This document shows, piece by piece, positions 55,463 to 63,757 of a DNA stretch of 64,000 bases (position 1 is the first letter of the stretch; the number at the start of each line of letters is the position of its first letter). Below the pieces are notes generated by a model that was given only the letters and a program-made list of their open reading frames with translations, did no database searches and had not been told where the DNA came from. This DNA comes from Peptoniphilus vaginalis. Lineage in GTDB: Bacteria; Bacillota; Clostridia; Tissierellales; Peptoniphilaceae. Where the stretch lies: the NCBI RefSeq assembly GCF_900176605.1, contig NZ_FXLP01000004.1:1-64000 (forward strand), in the 5' to 3' direction. The translations under genes were made by a program, and so were the position numbers.

Positions 55463-56143
55463 TTATAATTTTATAAACTCTTTAACTAGAACATCGTATG
55501 ACCATTTCAAATGATCTTCTAAGATTTTAATTGTTTCTTCTAAATTTTTTCTTTTTATTGCATCTAATATCTCTAAATGGTACTCCGTACTCTCAACCGT
55601 TGTGTCAGTTAATGTGTAAGCTTCTTTTTGGTATCTATCGATTTGACTTTTTATGTTAGAATAAATTCCTTTTATATAATCATTCGTGGAATTTGCTAAA
55701 ATTAACATATGGATTTCTTCATCTTTTCTTGTCAAATACTCACTAGAAATACTCTCAAGATTTTGCTTTTTTTCTAAAATGTCTTTCAAATCTTTTTCAA
55801 GACTGCATATTTCTAAATCTGAAATATTGTTTATAGACGATTTTATTGCTATTTTTTCCAAAGCAATTCTAAGTTCATAGATATCAGCTAAATCTTTAAC
55901 CGATAATTCTCTAACTATATTTCCAACTCCATCAACACTTTTTACATACCCCTCTTGTTCTAGTCTTGTTAGAGCTCTCTTAACTGGGGTTCTACTCATA
56001 TTAAGTTTTTCTCCTATTTTTTTTTCAGTTAGAAGCTCTCCGCCCTTTACTTCACCTGATACAATTAAATCTCTTAAATAAAAATAAGCTTTGTCAGATA
56101 AAGTTTGTTTTTTATTATACTTTCCTTTTACAATTGATGTCAT
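55463..56143 (-). CDS. GntR-family regulator, FCD (FadR) subfamily
   Basis: The winged helix (residues 12-75: KAYFYLRDLIVSGEVKGGEL, KIGEKLNMSRTPVKRALTRL) is typical GntR. The all-helical C-terminal domain (DIYELRIALEKIAI, then EEIHMLILANSTNDYIKGIY and TTVESTEYHLEILDAIKRKN) is FCD, whose acid and histidine residues bind a metal and a carboxylate ligand. It is the last gene of the seven-gene operon, and most likely binds the TGTATAC palindrome at the operon promoter and responds to the imported acid. Confidence 0.88.
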   Translation of the reverse strand: MTSIVKGKYNKKQTLSDKAYFYLRDLIVSGEVKGGELLTEKKIGEKLNMSRTPVKRALTRLEQEGYVKSVDGVGNIVRELSVKDLADIYELRIALEKIAIKSSINNISDLEICSLEKDLKDILEKKQNLESISSEYLTRKDEEIHMLILANSTNDYIKGIYSNIKSQIDRYQKEAYTLTDTTVESTEYHLEILDAIKRKNLEETIKILEDHLKWSYDVLVKEFIKL

Positions 56144-56157
56144 CTACAATCACTCAT

Positions 56158-57129
56158 TTATATTACGGGGTCTCTAGGATTTTCACCTTTTAATACAGCT
56201 TCTAGATTTCCCAAAGCAAATTCCTTCAAAGCTTTCTTAGACTCTATAGAAATATAAGAAATATGAGGAGTTACTAAAATATTTTTTTCAAATAGTATTT
56301 CTTCATCTCCTTTTGGTGGTTCATTAGTAATAACATCTACAATTGCCCCAGCTATTTCTTTATTTCTAACTGCCTTTATAAGATCTGATTCGTTTATAAC
56401 CTTTCCCCTAGAAGTATTAATTATGTTGGCTGTGTTCTTCATTAATTTGAACTCATTCATTGATATTTTATTTTTATTTGCATCAATTCCCTTAAGGTTT
56501 ACACTAAGATAGTCGGCCATTTTAAAACCTTCATCCCATCCAACTTTTTTTACTCCGTGTTTTTCTATTTCGGCTTCACTTAAAAATTCATCAACTGCAT
56601 AGACATTTATTCCAGTACCTTTAACTTTATCAGCTATAGCCTTTCCTATTGTGCCAAAGCCTACAATAACTAAATTTTCTTCAGATAACCTATGTGATGG
56701 TTTCTCTATAACTAGAGATCCCCACTTCCCCGATCTTACATTATCTAAGCATATGTCTGCATAATATTGAATTTTTTTATTAAAATGATATATAGCAGCT
56801 AACGTATAATCAGCTAAATCTTCTGCGCAATAACCTTGTATATTAGTTACTCTAATACCTTTTTCTTTACACGCATCTAAGTCTATTCTATCATATCCAC
56901 CACCATAAGTTGAGATTACTTTACAATTTTCAAGTCTTTCTATTGTGCTTCTTGGTAATTCAGCATATACTTGTGCTAAAATAGCGTCCGCTTTATGCCC
57001 AAACTCTTCAAGATCATTTTCGTAATTATAATTTGAAACTCTGATATCAACATTATCAAATACTTTTGGTAAATATTCTTTCTCTAAATCATAATCTGTC
57101 CATTCTTCATCAATAATCCAAATTAACAT
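56158..57129 (-). CDS. D-2-hydroxyacid dehydrogenase, CtBP/phosphoglycerate dehydrogenase type
   Basis: The Rossmann domain carries LVIVGFGTIGKAIADKV near residue 158. Catalytic residues are in place: arginine in NTSRGKVINES near 236, glutamate in ITNEPP near 268 and histidine in VTPHISYIS near 289. It would interconvert a 2-oxo acid and a D-2-hydroxy acid with NAD(P)H. The length (323 aa) excludes a full serine-pathway SerA. Its place inside the aconitase X operon suggests it acts on the substrate or product of that dehydratase. Confidence 0.87.
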   Translation of the reverse strand: MLIWIIDEEWTDYDLEKEYLPKVFDNVDIRVSNYNYENDLEEFGHKADAILAQVYAELPRSTIERLENCKVISTYGGGYDRIDLDACKEKGIRVTNIQGYCAEDLADYTLAAIYHFNKKIQYYADICLDNVRSGKWGSLVIEKPSHRLSEENLVIVGFGTIGKAIADKVKGTGINVYAVDEFLSEAEIEKHGVKKVGWDEGFKMADYLSVNLKGIDANKNKISMNEFKLMKNTANIINTSRGKVINESDLIKAVRNKEIAGAIVDVITNEPPKGDEEILFEKNILVTPHISYISIESKKALKEFALGNLEAVLKGENPRDPVI

Positions 57130-57140
57130 TATTTACTCCT

Positions 57141-58409
57141 TTATAAAAATATAGTTGTTACAACAGGAACAAATGTCACGAGCATTAAAACAATTAAAAG
57201 AGCTATAATAAATTTTATAATTTCTTTAGTTATTATACTCATTCCTACTTTCGATATAGCTGTAGCTACAAACAAATTAATGCCATACGGTGGTGTACAA
57301 AATCCTATCGCTAAGTTCATTGTCAACATTATTCCAAATGTTATTGGGCTCATTCCCAAATTTAGAACTATAGGTAATAAAATTGGTGTCAATATAATTG
57401 TGCCCGGTATGTTATCAATAAACATTCCAACAATTATTAAGAAAATATTTATTAAAATTAAAATAATAATCCCATTATCACTTAGCGATGTAATAAATGT
57501 TGCTATCTTTAGAGGTATTTGTTCCATAGTAAGTAATGCTGCAAAAGCTGTAGATAAACCAACCATGAATGTTGTTGCTCCATTAACTACGATAGCATCT
57601 CTAAAAGATTTATAAGCATCCTTTAGATTTAGCTCTTTATACACAAATACACCTACTATAAATGAATATACAACTGAAACTACAGCAGCTTCTGTTGGTG
57701 TAAATATACCAGCATAAATACCACCTAAAATTATAACTGGCGACATTATTGCCCAGAATGCTTCTATAAAAGTATGGAATATTTCTTTAATGCTTTTCTT
57801 TTCCTCATTACCTTTATACCCATTTTTCTTAGAAACTACATAACAAACAATCATAAGTGCTACGCCCATTAATATACCTGGTAAGAATCCTGCTGTAAAC
57901 ATTTGAGTAATTGAAGCACCTGATACAACTCCATAGATAACAAAAGGAACACTAGGCGGAATAATTACTCCAATAGTTCCAGCAGCAGCTGTTAATGCTG
58001 TAGAAAAACCTTTACTGTATCCATGCTCAACCATTTGTGGTATCATAAACGCACCTACTGCTGAAACAGTAGCTACAGCTGATCCGGATATAGCTGCAAA
58101 AAACATACAAACAACTATAGTTACCATACCTAATCCACCAGTAATATGACCAATGAATGATTGAAAGAAGTTAACTAGCCTCTTAGCTATTCCTCCACTA
58201 CTCATTAAGTTGCCTGCTAACATAAAAAACGGTATGGCTAAAAGAGGAAATGAATCTACTCCAGCAACGGAATTTTGAGCAATCATCATAGTTGGCATTT
58301 CCGTAAATCCTACTATGTTTACTAAAGTTGATATTCCTATTGCATAACCTATAGGAACCCCAAGAATTAATAGAATAAAAAAAACTCCAAATAAAACTAT
58401 AGACTCCAT
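57141..58409 (-). CDS. dctM: TRAP transporter large permease (DctM)
   Basis: The 422-aa protein has about twelve membrane segments and the DctM signatures VPIGYAIGISTLVNI, VDSFPLLAIPFFMLAGNLMS, GTIGVIIPPSVPFVIYGVVS and GFCTPPYGINLFVATAISKV. It uses the sodium gradient to move an acid delivered by DctP. The gene follows dctQ with one base between. No fusion with the small subunit. Confidence 0.94.
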   Translation of the reverse strand: MESIVLFGVFFILLILGVPIGYAIGISTLVNIVGFTEMPTMMIAQNSVAGVDSFPLLAIPFFMLAGNLMSSGGIAKRLVNFFQSFIGHITGGLGMVTIVVCMFFAAISGSAVATVSAVGAFMIPQMVEHGYSKGFSTALTAAAGTIGVIIPPSVPFVIYGVVSGASITQMFTAGFLPGILMGVALMIVCYVVSKKNGYKGNEEKKSIKEIFHTFIEAFWAIMSPVIILGGIYAGIFTPTEAAVVSVVYSFIVGVFVYKELNLKDAYKSFRDAIVVNGATTFMVGLSTAFAALLTMEQIPLKIATFITSLSDNGIIILILINIFLIIVGMFIDNIPGTIILTPILLPIVLNLGMSPITFGIMLTMNLAIGFCTPPYGINLFVATAISKVGMSIITKEIIKFIIALLIVLMLVTFVPVVTTIFL

Positions 58410-58410
58410 A

Positions 58411-58923
58411 CTAAACCTCCTTTATATCCGAATTATCTGTAACTAAAACTTTTTTACCTGTAATCAAGTCTATAGAATCTAACAACACTCTTATAGTTAA
58501 TATAAACGATGAAACAGGTAATGCAGCATAAACATAAACTAAAGGCAATCTCATACCTGAGGATAAAGCATTCCTAGCACTCATTGATTCCAATAATTTT
58601 ACTCCTACATAAACTAAAAATACATTAAATGAAAACCATATAATATTATTAATCAAATGTAATACTCTTTGAGATTTTTCAGACTTAAAAATACTAAATA
58701 TTAAATCAACTCTAATGTGTTGATTGTCTACGAATGCTATACTGCTTCCTAACCACACCTGCCATATAAATATGTATCTAGATAATTCTTCAGACCAAGT
58801 CAAAGAAGTATTAAAAAAATACCTCATAATAACTTGCATAAAAACTATTATTACATTTATTACTAAGCTGGAAACTAGGATCATCTCTTCAAATTTATCG
58901 AATTTTTTAAGTAAATTTCTCAT
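58411..58923 (-). CDS. dctQ: TRAP transporter small permease (DctQ)
   Basis: A 170-aa protein with four membrane segments and the DctQ pattern FFNTSLTWSEELSRYIFIWQ, VWLGSSIAFVDNQHIRVDLI and RLPLVYVYAALPVSSFIL. It forms the membrane complex with DctM. Confidence 0.92.
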   Translation of the reverse strand: MRNLLKKFDKFEEMILVSSLVINVIIVFMQVIMRYFFNTSLTWSEELSRYIFIWQVWLGSSIAFVDNQHIRVDLIFSIFKSEKSQRVLHLINNIIWFSFNVFLVYVGVKLLESMSARNALSSGMRLPLVYVYAALPVSSFILTIRVLLDSIDLITGKKVLVTDNSDIKEV

Positions 58924-58977
58924 AACATATACTCCTTTTTAGAAGAATTGGGCTAACCCAATTCTTCTAAACCAGTT

Positions 58978-60018
58978 TTATTTATTATATTTTTCACATA
59001 AATCAAATAGTTTTTGTCCAAATTGTTTTTGATACTTATCATACATTGGTTGTACTGCTTTTCTAAACTCTAGTTTTTGACTGTCATCTAATACATTAGT
59101 GATAAGTTTTCCTTCTGTTTCAAGATCTTTTACAGCCTTCTCATTATCTACTAGTTCCATTTTTCTTTGTTCATCTACCAAAACTTTTGCTTCACTTTCA
59201 AGCAAATCTTGCATATCTTTATCTAGAGAATCAAAAACATTCTTATTAATTAAAAATGGTAAAAAATTATGAACGTGTTCATCAATAGTTTGATATTTTT
59301 GTACTTCATAAAACTTATTTGCGAATGTTAAAGAAGGAGGATTTTCTTGTGCATCAACAGTTCCTTGTTGTAAACCTGTATATAACTCAGTAAAACTCAT
59401 AGGTGTTGGATTCGCTCCAAGTGTTTTGTAAAAGTCAATAAAAATTGGACTTTCCATAACTCTCATTTTTATTCCCTTTAAATCTTCAGGCTTTTCAATA
59501 GGACCAGAATTTGTAGTTGTAGATCTAGGTCCGTTATATACATATCCTAGACAGTGAATTCCTTGTTCTTCTAGCTTTTTGTTGAAATATTCTCCAACTT
59601 CTCCATCTAACGCTTTAAAAGCTGACTCACTATTTAAGAATAAATATGGCATGTCTAAAATTCCGAATTCTTCTGAGTAAGTTGTTAATACAGAAGTGGA
59701 AGGTAATGTAGATTGTAGAGTTCCCATAGCTACAGATTCTGTCATTTGAACATCTCCACCTAATGATCCATTAGGATAAATTTCAATTCCTATTTTCCCA
59801 TTACTCTTTTCTTCTACATTCTTTTTAAAGTTAACTAAAGCCTTGTGCGTAGATCTGCTTTCAGGTTCTACGTGACCTATTTTTATTATTACGTCTCCAG
59901 ATGCTGGTTTAACTGTATTTTCTGCTGCAGCAGTGTTTTCTGATTTTTCTTTTTTTCCACAAGCAACTAAAGTTAAAGCTATGAATAAAAAAGCAAGTAC
60001 TTTATATAATTTTTTCAT
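58978..60018 (-). CDS. dctP: TRAP transporter substrate-binding lipoprotein (DctP)
   Basis: The lipobox LTLVACGKKEK puts the anchor cysteine near residue 20. The mature protein has the DctP pattern IKIGHVEPESRSTHKALVNF, GIKMRVMESPIFIDFYKTLG with the carboxylate-binding arginine, and TELYTGLQQGTVDAQENPP. DctP proteins bind organic acids (dicarboxylates, sugar acids, sialic acid, ectoine). The specific ligand is unknown; operon context suggests a hydroxylated acid. Confidence 0.92.
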   Translation of the reverse strand: MKKLYKVLAFLFIALTLVACGKKEKSENTAAAENTVKPASGDVIIKIGHVEPESRSTHKALVNFKKNVEEKSNGKIGIEIYPNGSLGGDVQMTESVAMGTLQSTLPSTSVLTTYSEEFGILDMPYLFLNSESAFKALDGEVGEYFNKKLEEQGIHCLGYVYNGPRSTTTNSGPIEKPEDLKGIKMRVMESPIFIDFYKTLGANPTPMSFTELYTGLQQGTVDAQENPPSLTFANKFYEVQKYQTIDEHVHNFLPFLINKNVFDSLDKDMQDLLESEAKVLVDEQRKMELVDNEKAVKDLETEGKLITNVLDDSQKLEFRKAVQPMYDKYQKQFGQKLFDLCEKYNK

Positions 60019-60033
60019 AATTAGCTCCTTTTT

Positions 60034-60438
60034 TTATAAAATTGTAATCTCTTCATTTGTAGCATCAACGATTATTCTATCTCCCTCTTTTATATCCTTA
60101 TAAAATTGGGGATCTACTTTATCAACTAACGGGATTTCGAAAACTATCGCACTAGTTACTAAAACAGTTTCTGGATACTCAACAATCATACCAGCAGGTT
60201 GATTTTTGTACTTCATTAATTGAAATAATCCATCTGCTTGAACAACAGAACTTCCTTTCCCAGAAGGAAAAACTAGTACTTTCTCTGACATGCTCCTACC
60301 TGTAAAATCATGATTTGGTTCAATCATCTTTCCTGTTTCAGGTTCTAACAAATAGAACATTATCGGATCTTTCGAAATAGTTACCTCCGCTTCCACTTTT
60401 CCATCAGAAATTTTATGGCATTTATAAACTTTACTCAT
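60034..60438 (-). CDS. Aconitase X small (swivel) subunit, DUF126
   Basis: The 134-aa protein matches the small subunit of aconitase X: CHKISDGKVEAEVTISKDPI, HDFTGRSMSEKVLVFPSGKG with the SSVVQ that follows, carrying the conserved catalytic serine region, and MIVEYPETVLVTSAIVFEIP. It closes over the active site of the large subunit. Its ATG overlaps the large-subunit stop codon by one base (TAATG), so the two are made in equal amounts. Confidence 0.88.
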   Translation of the reverse strand: MSKVYKCHKISDGKVEAEVTISKDPIMFYLLEPETGKMIEPNHDFTGRSMSEKVLVFPSGKGSSVVQADGLFQLMKYKNQPAGMIVEYPETVLVTSAIVFEIPLVDKVDPQFYKDIKEGDRIIVDATNEEITIL

Positions 60439-61643
60439 TATTTAACCCTCCCTGTTAAAGCTGCATCAACACAAGTATCCAAATCTCGTATTACAAAATC
60501 AATTCCTCTTCTCTTAGGATAGTATGCACATTTTGGTGATTCTGTAACACCTACTTTTCCTTTAAGGAACTTCCAAATAGGTTGATCTGGACATGTGCTT
60601 GGAACTATGTGTGCTCCGAGTTTTTCCATATCTTCGGAATAACCCATAATATCACAAAGGTGTTTTACATGAGATGATACTAGTATCCACATATCTTTTT
60701 CTAACTTTCTTCCATCAATTCTTTCTGAAATGTGTCTAACTTCATCTAGAGTAAAGTGTGGACATCCAAACATCGCAAAGTCTATTTCTCTTTCTCCTTC
60801 TAGAGAAATATTTTCTAATACTACATCAAAGTCCTCATTTGTTATTGTAACTTTCCTTTCAGGCTCTTTTCCACCAAATGCCATTTCCAATGTCTGAGCC
60901 TCTGGAGTAAATCCTACAATGTGATACATATCATATGCACCTGATGTATTTAGCTGAGCCCCTAGATTTCTTAATGCTTCTTTACTGACATGCTCAGGTA
61001 GTCCAACAAAAACTGGTATTCCGTGTCCTATTTTTTTACCGCACATTCCTAACATATGATAATCATAGTCATTTTTCATGTCAGCTTTTACTTCAACTAG
61101 TATTGTTCCCTTTCTGTTTTCGTCTAGTAATAGTCCATACTCTGGAACATATCCAGTTATTGCAGCAAATAAAGCTGAGTTAGCTCCTTCTCGATTTGAT
61201 CTTGCTCCCCAAACAGAGTTAACATATGGTGTAGCACTCGATTCTGAAAACGCTGTAATTTCGCCAAAGTTTGGTACATTAGTGTCTATATACGGTGTAC
61301 AATTATAAGATAATGTAGCTCCCAGCTTCTTATAAGCTTCATGAGTTCTTTGCATCATTTCATAATCATCTTTATCACCCATACCTCTCTCTTTAAAATA
61401 TGGTATTCCCCATCCTGGATTTACTGTTGGAGAAACTCTACAATGAGCACCTAAATTAACCATTTTTTCTGCTAACCATAAATCTGCATCTTGATTACTT
61501 AGTGCAACATGTGCCCTAGTAATTGGAACCATCCTTTTTGCTCCAAAAGATTCTCCAATCGCAACTTGTACTTTCATTGCAAGTTGAGCACCTTCGCCAT
61601 ATTTACCATCTAATAAATCCTGTTGATCTTTTGTTAGTTTCAA
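60438..61643 (-). CDS. Aconitase X large (catalytic) subunit, DUF521
   Basis: The protein starts LKLTKDQQDLLDGKYGEGAQ and carries the family marks HVALSNQDADLWLAEKMV, LSYNCTPYIDTNVPNFGEIT, ATPYVNSVWGARSNREGANS near residue 140 and PSTCPDQPIWKFLKGKVG near the end. Conserved cysteines (SYNCTP, STCPD, CAYYPK) should hold the iron-sulphur cluster. Known bacterial members dehydrate cis-3-hydroxy-L-proline; archaeal ones act on mevalonate 5-phosphate. I choose the TTG at 61643, directly behind AGGAGAGGT, over in-frame ATG codons upstream that lack a site and overlap the operator region. Confidence 0.87.
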   Translation of the reverse strand: MKLTKDQQDLLDGKYGEGAQLAMKVQVAIGESFGAKRMVPITRAHVALSNQDADLWLAEKMVNLGAHCRVSPTVNPGWGIPYFKERGMGDKDDYEMMQRTHEAYKKLGATLSYNCTPYIDTNVPNFGEITAFSESSATPYVNSVWGARSNREGANSALFAAITGYVPEYGLLLDENRKGTILVEVKADMKNDYDYHMLGMCGKKIGHGIPVFVGLPEHVSKEALRNLGAQLNTSGAYDMYHIVGFTPEAQTLEMAFGGKEPERKVTITNEDFDVVLENISLEGEREIDFAMFGCPHFTLDEVRHISERIDGRKLEKDMWILVSSHVKHLCDIMGYSEDMEKLGAHIVPSTCPDQPIWKFLKGKVGVTESPKCAYYPKRRGIDFVIRDLDTCVDAALTGRVK

Positions 61644-61680
61644 ATATACCTCTCCTCTCATTAATATGAAAACAATTTCT

Positions 61681-61720
61681 TGTATACAAGAAGTATACAT
61701 CTAACGCTTTACTATGTCAA
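61681..61720 (-). promoter_or_regulatory. Promoter and operator of the aconitase X operon
   Basis: On the minus strand a perfect TTGACA (61715-61720), 17 bases and TATACT (61692-61697). The perfect inverted repeat TGTATAC-N5-GTATACA (61681-61699) covers the -10 box, and a second palindrome TTGTATACAA (61680-61689) is nested in it. TTGTATACAA-like sites are known for FCD-type GntR regulators, so the operon's own GntR is the natural ligand. Confidence 0.75.
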
Positions 61721-61906
61721 TATGTTTTTTAAATAAATTCATTAATCCTTTTTTAGTTTTTTATTTTAGATATACAGTAAATATTAATGCATTTTGGAAA
61801 TATTTTTATCTAATTACTGTTAATAACAAGTTTTCTCTGCATCAATTTAAATTGATTTGATATAATATGTGAATTCGTTTTCAGCATTCCTGCTATTTTT
61901 TTTTAA
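61721..61906. other. Intergenic region with an AT palindrome
   Basis: No gene. ATCAATTTAAATTGAT (61841-61856) is a perfect 16-bp palindrome placed just before a rightward TATAAT (61861-61866); AGCA-TTCC-TGCT with a T run follows at 61884-61905. This may be the remains of a promoter and terminator split from a lost gene by the ISL3 insertion. Confidence 0.4.
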
Positions 61907-61988
61907 GGCTCTATAATATCTGTTGGGGAGTAAATCTCTAACAGATATTATAGAGCCTTTAAAATTGACATATAGGTTAAAGGAATTA

Positions 61989-62285
61989 TTCTACTGTGTG
62001 CCCTGTGGGTACCAATATGTTCTTAGTCAACCCAATAAAGTTAGAGCTGCTAAGTCTTTATGAGAATGGATAAGAAGGGCTGAAGAGTCTAATTTAAAAG
62101 AATTTAAATCTTGTATAACTGCTTTTAATAACTGGTTTGATGAGATATGTAATTCTTTTGATTATCCTTGGTCTAATGGTCCTCTTGAAGGTACTCATAC
62201 TAAGATAAAGACTTTAAAGAGGAATTGTTTTGGTATGAAAAATTTCAATTTGTTTAGAAAAAGGATTATGTTCGCTTGTAAGTAG
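61989..62285 (+). pseudogene. ISL3-family transposase, C-terminal remnant
   Basis: The frame reads FYCVPCGYQYVLSQPNKVRA, then a TGA at 62061 where a leucine is expected, then EWIRRAEESNLKEFKSCITA, YPWSNGPLEGTHTKIKTLKR and NFNLFRKRIMFACK to the TAG at 62283. The NGPLEGTHTKIK block is the conserved end of the ISL3 DDE domain. More than two thirds of the gene is missing. Confidence 0.75.
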
Positions 62286-62411
62286 TGGTTAGGAAAACGG
62301 GGAAAATTCGCAAAACCCCTAGGGGTTTTGTTTGCTATGCTTATTTTTAGTAGTTTTTTAGTTGTTTTAGTTTTGTTCTTTTATTAGCGTTTATGTGTTC
62401 ATTTTTACATA

Positions 62412-62439
62412 AAGAAAGAGACTCGAGTTAACGAGTCTC
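62412..62439 (-). terminator. Terminator downstream of tuf, inside the ISL3 right end
   Basis: On the minus strand GAGACTCG, a short loop, CGAGTCTC and TTTCTTT. The IS end begins 24 bases after the tuf stop, so this hairpin probably terminates tuf now. Confidence 0.75.
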
Positions 62440-62483
62440 CCCAATATTTGGCATAGAGCCTTTTTTATTTTGTAAGCCAAGGA

Positions 62484-63677
62484 TTAGTCAAGAATCTTTG
62501 ATACTACTCCTGATGCTACTGTTCTTCCACCTTCACGAATTGCGAATCTTAGTCCTTCGTCCATTGCGATTGGTGTGATTAGTGTTACTGTAAATGTTGA
62601 GTTGTCTCCTGGCATTACCATTTCTACTCCGTCTGCTAGTTGGATGTCTCCTGTTACGTCTGTTGTTCTGAAGTAGAATTGTGGTCTGTATCCGTTAAAG
62701 AATGGTGTGTGTCTTCCACCTTCTTCTTTTGTTAGTACGTATACTTCTGCTTCAAATTTTGTGTGTGGTTTGATTGTTCCTGGTGCTGCTAGGACTTGTC
62801 CTCTTTGGATTTCTTCTCTTTGTACTCCTCTTAGTAGGGCTCCTATGTTGTCTCCTGCTTCTGCTAGGTCTAGTTGTTTTCTAAACATTTCTACACCTGT
62901 TACTACTACTTGTCTGCTTTCGTCTGTTAAGCCTACTAGTTCTACTGTGTCTCCTACTTTTACTACACCTTGTTCTACTCTTCCTGTTGCTACTGTTCCT
63001 CTTCCTGTGATTGAGAATACGTCTTCGATTGGCATTAGGAATGGGTGTTCTGTATCTCTTACTGGTGTTGGGATGTATTCGTCTACTTCTTCCATTAGTT
63101 TTACGATCTTGTCTCCCCATTCTCCCTCTGGATCTTCTAGGGCTTTTAATGCTGATCCTACTACGATTGGTGTGTTGTCTCCATCAAAGTCGTATTCACT
63201 TAGTAGGTCTCTTACTTCCATTTCTACTAATTCAATTAGTTCTGGATCGTCTACTTGGTCTTCTTTGTTTAGGAATACTACTATCTTTGGTACACCAACT
63301 TGACGAGCTAGTAGGATGTGTTCTCTTGTTTGTGGCATTGGTCCATCTGCTGCTGATACTACTAGGATTGCTCCGTCCATTTGTGCTGCTCCTGTGATCA
63401 TGTTCTTTACATAGTCAGCGTGTCCTGGGCAGTCTACGTGTGCGTAGTGTCTGTTTGGTGTTTCGTATTCTACGTGTGATGTTGAGATTGTGATTCCTCT
63501 TTCTCTTTCTTCTGGTGCCTTGTCTATGTGTGCGTAGTCTACGAATTCTCCTCCGCCGTATCTCTTGTTCATTACAAGTGTGATTGCAGCTGTTAGTGTT
63601 GTCTTACCGTGGTCAACGTGACCAATTGTTCCAATGTTTACGTGTGGTTTATTTCTTTCAAATTTTGCTTTTGCCAT
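62484..63677 (-). CDS. tuf: Elongation factor Tu
   Basis: The 397-aa GTPase has [15 protein letters not shown] (G1, residue 19), the switch region [34 protein letters not shown] (G3), NKEDQVDD (G4) and GSALKAL (G5), then domains II and III ending in [17 protein letters not shown]. It brings aminoacyl-tRNA to the ribosome. No fusA or rps genes precede it, unlike the str operon, so it is a separate tuf locus with its own promoter. Codon use is strongly biased, as usual for tuf. Confidence 0.98.
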   Translation of the reverse strand: MAKAKFERNKPHVNIGTIGHVDHGKTTLTAAITLVMNKRYGGGEFVDYAHIDKAPEERERGITISTSHVEYETPNRHYAHVDCPGHADYVKNMITGAAQMDGAILVVSAADGPMPQTREHILLARQVGVPKIVVFLNKEDQVDDPELIELVEMEVRDLLSEYDFDGDNTPIVVGSALKALEDPEGEWGDKIVKLMEEVDEYIPTPVRDTEHPFLMPIEDVFSITGRGTVATGRVEQGVVKVGDTVELVGLTDESRQVVVTGVEMFRKQLDLAEAGDNIGALLRGVQREEIQRGQVLAAPGTIKPHTKFEAEVYVLTKEEGGRHTPFFNGYRPQFYFRTTDVTGDIQLADGVEMVMPGDNSTFTVTLITPIAMDEGLRFAIREGGRTVASGVVSKILD

Positions 63678-63708
63678 GCTTTTCCTCCTGGATATTTAAA
63701 TTAAGTTC

Positions 63709-63737
63709 ATAATACCTCAAATTCAAATTTTTTTCAA
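63709..63737 (-). promoter_or_regulatory. Promoter of tuf
   Basis: On the minus strand TTGAAA (63732-63737), 17 bases, TATTAT (63709-63714); GGAGGAAAAG precedes the ATG. Confidence 0.65.
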
Positions 63738-63757
63738 CATTTAAGCAAATTTAGACT

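Larger units (their letters stand above)
61907..62460 (+). mobile_element. ISL3-family element, internally deleted
   Basis: Inverted ends of 24 bases read GGCTCTAT...TTGGGGAG on both sides (61907-61930 and, inverted, 62437-62460). Eight-base flanks TTTTTTAA and TTTTTTAT (61899-61906, 62461-62468) look like the 8-bp duplication of this family with one change. Only about 300 bases of transposase remain. The left end is folded into a 20-bp palindrome (61905-61959) and CAAAACCCCTAGGGGTTTTG (62311-62330) follows the gene remnant. Confidence 0.75.

Noticed and set aside
61841-61905. Very short regulatory RNA from the TATAAT at 61861 to the T run at 61905
   Set aside because: The -35 box is poor and the product would be only about 30 bases with a four-pair stem.
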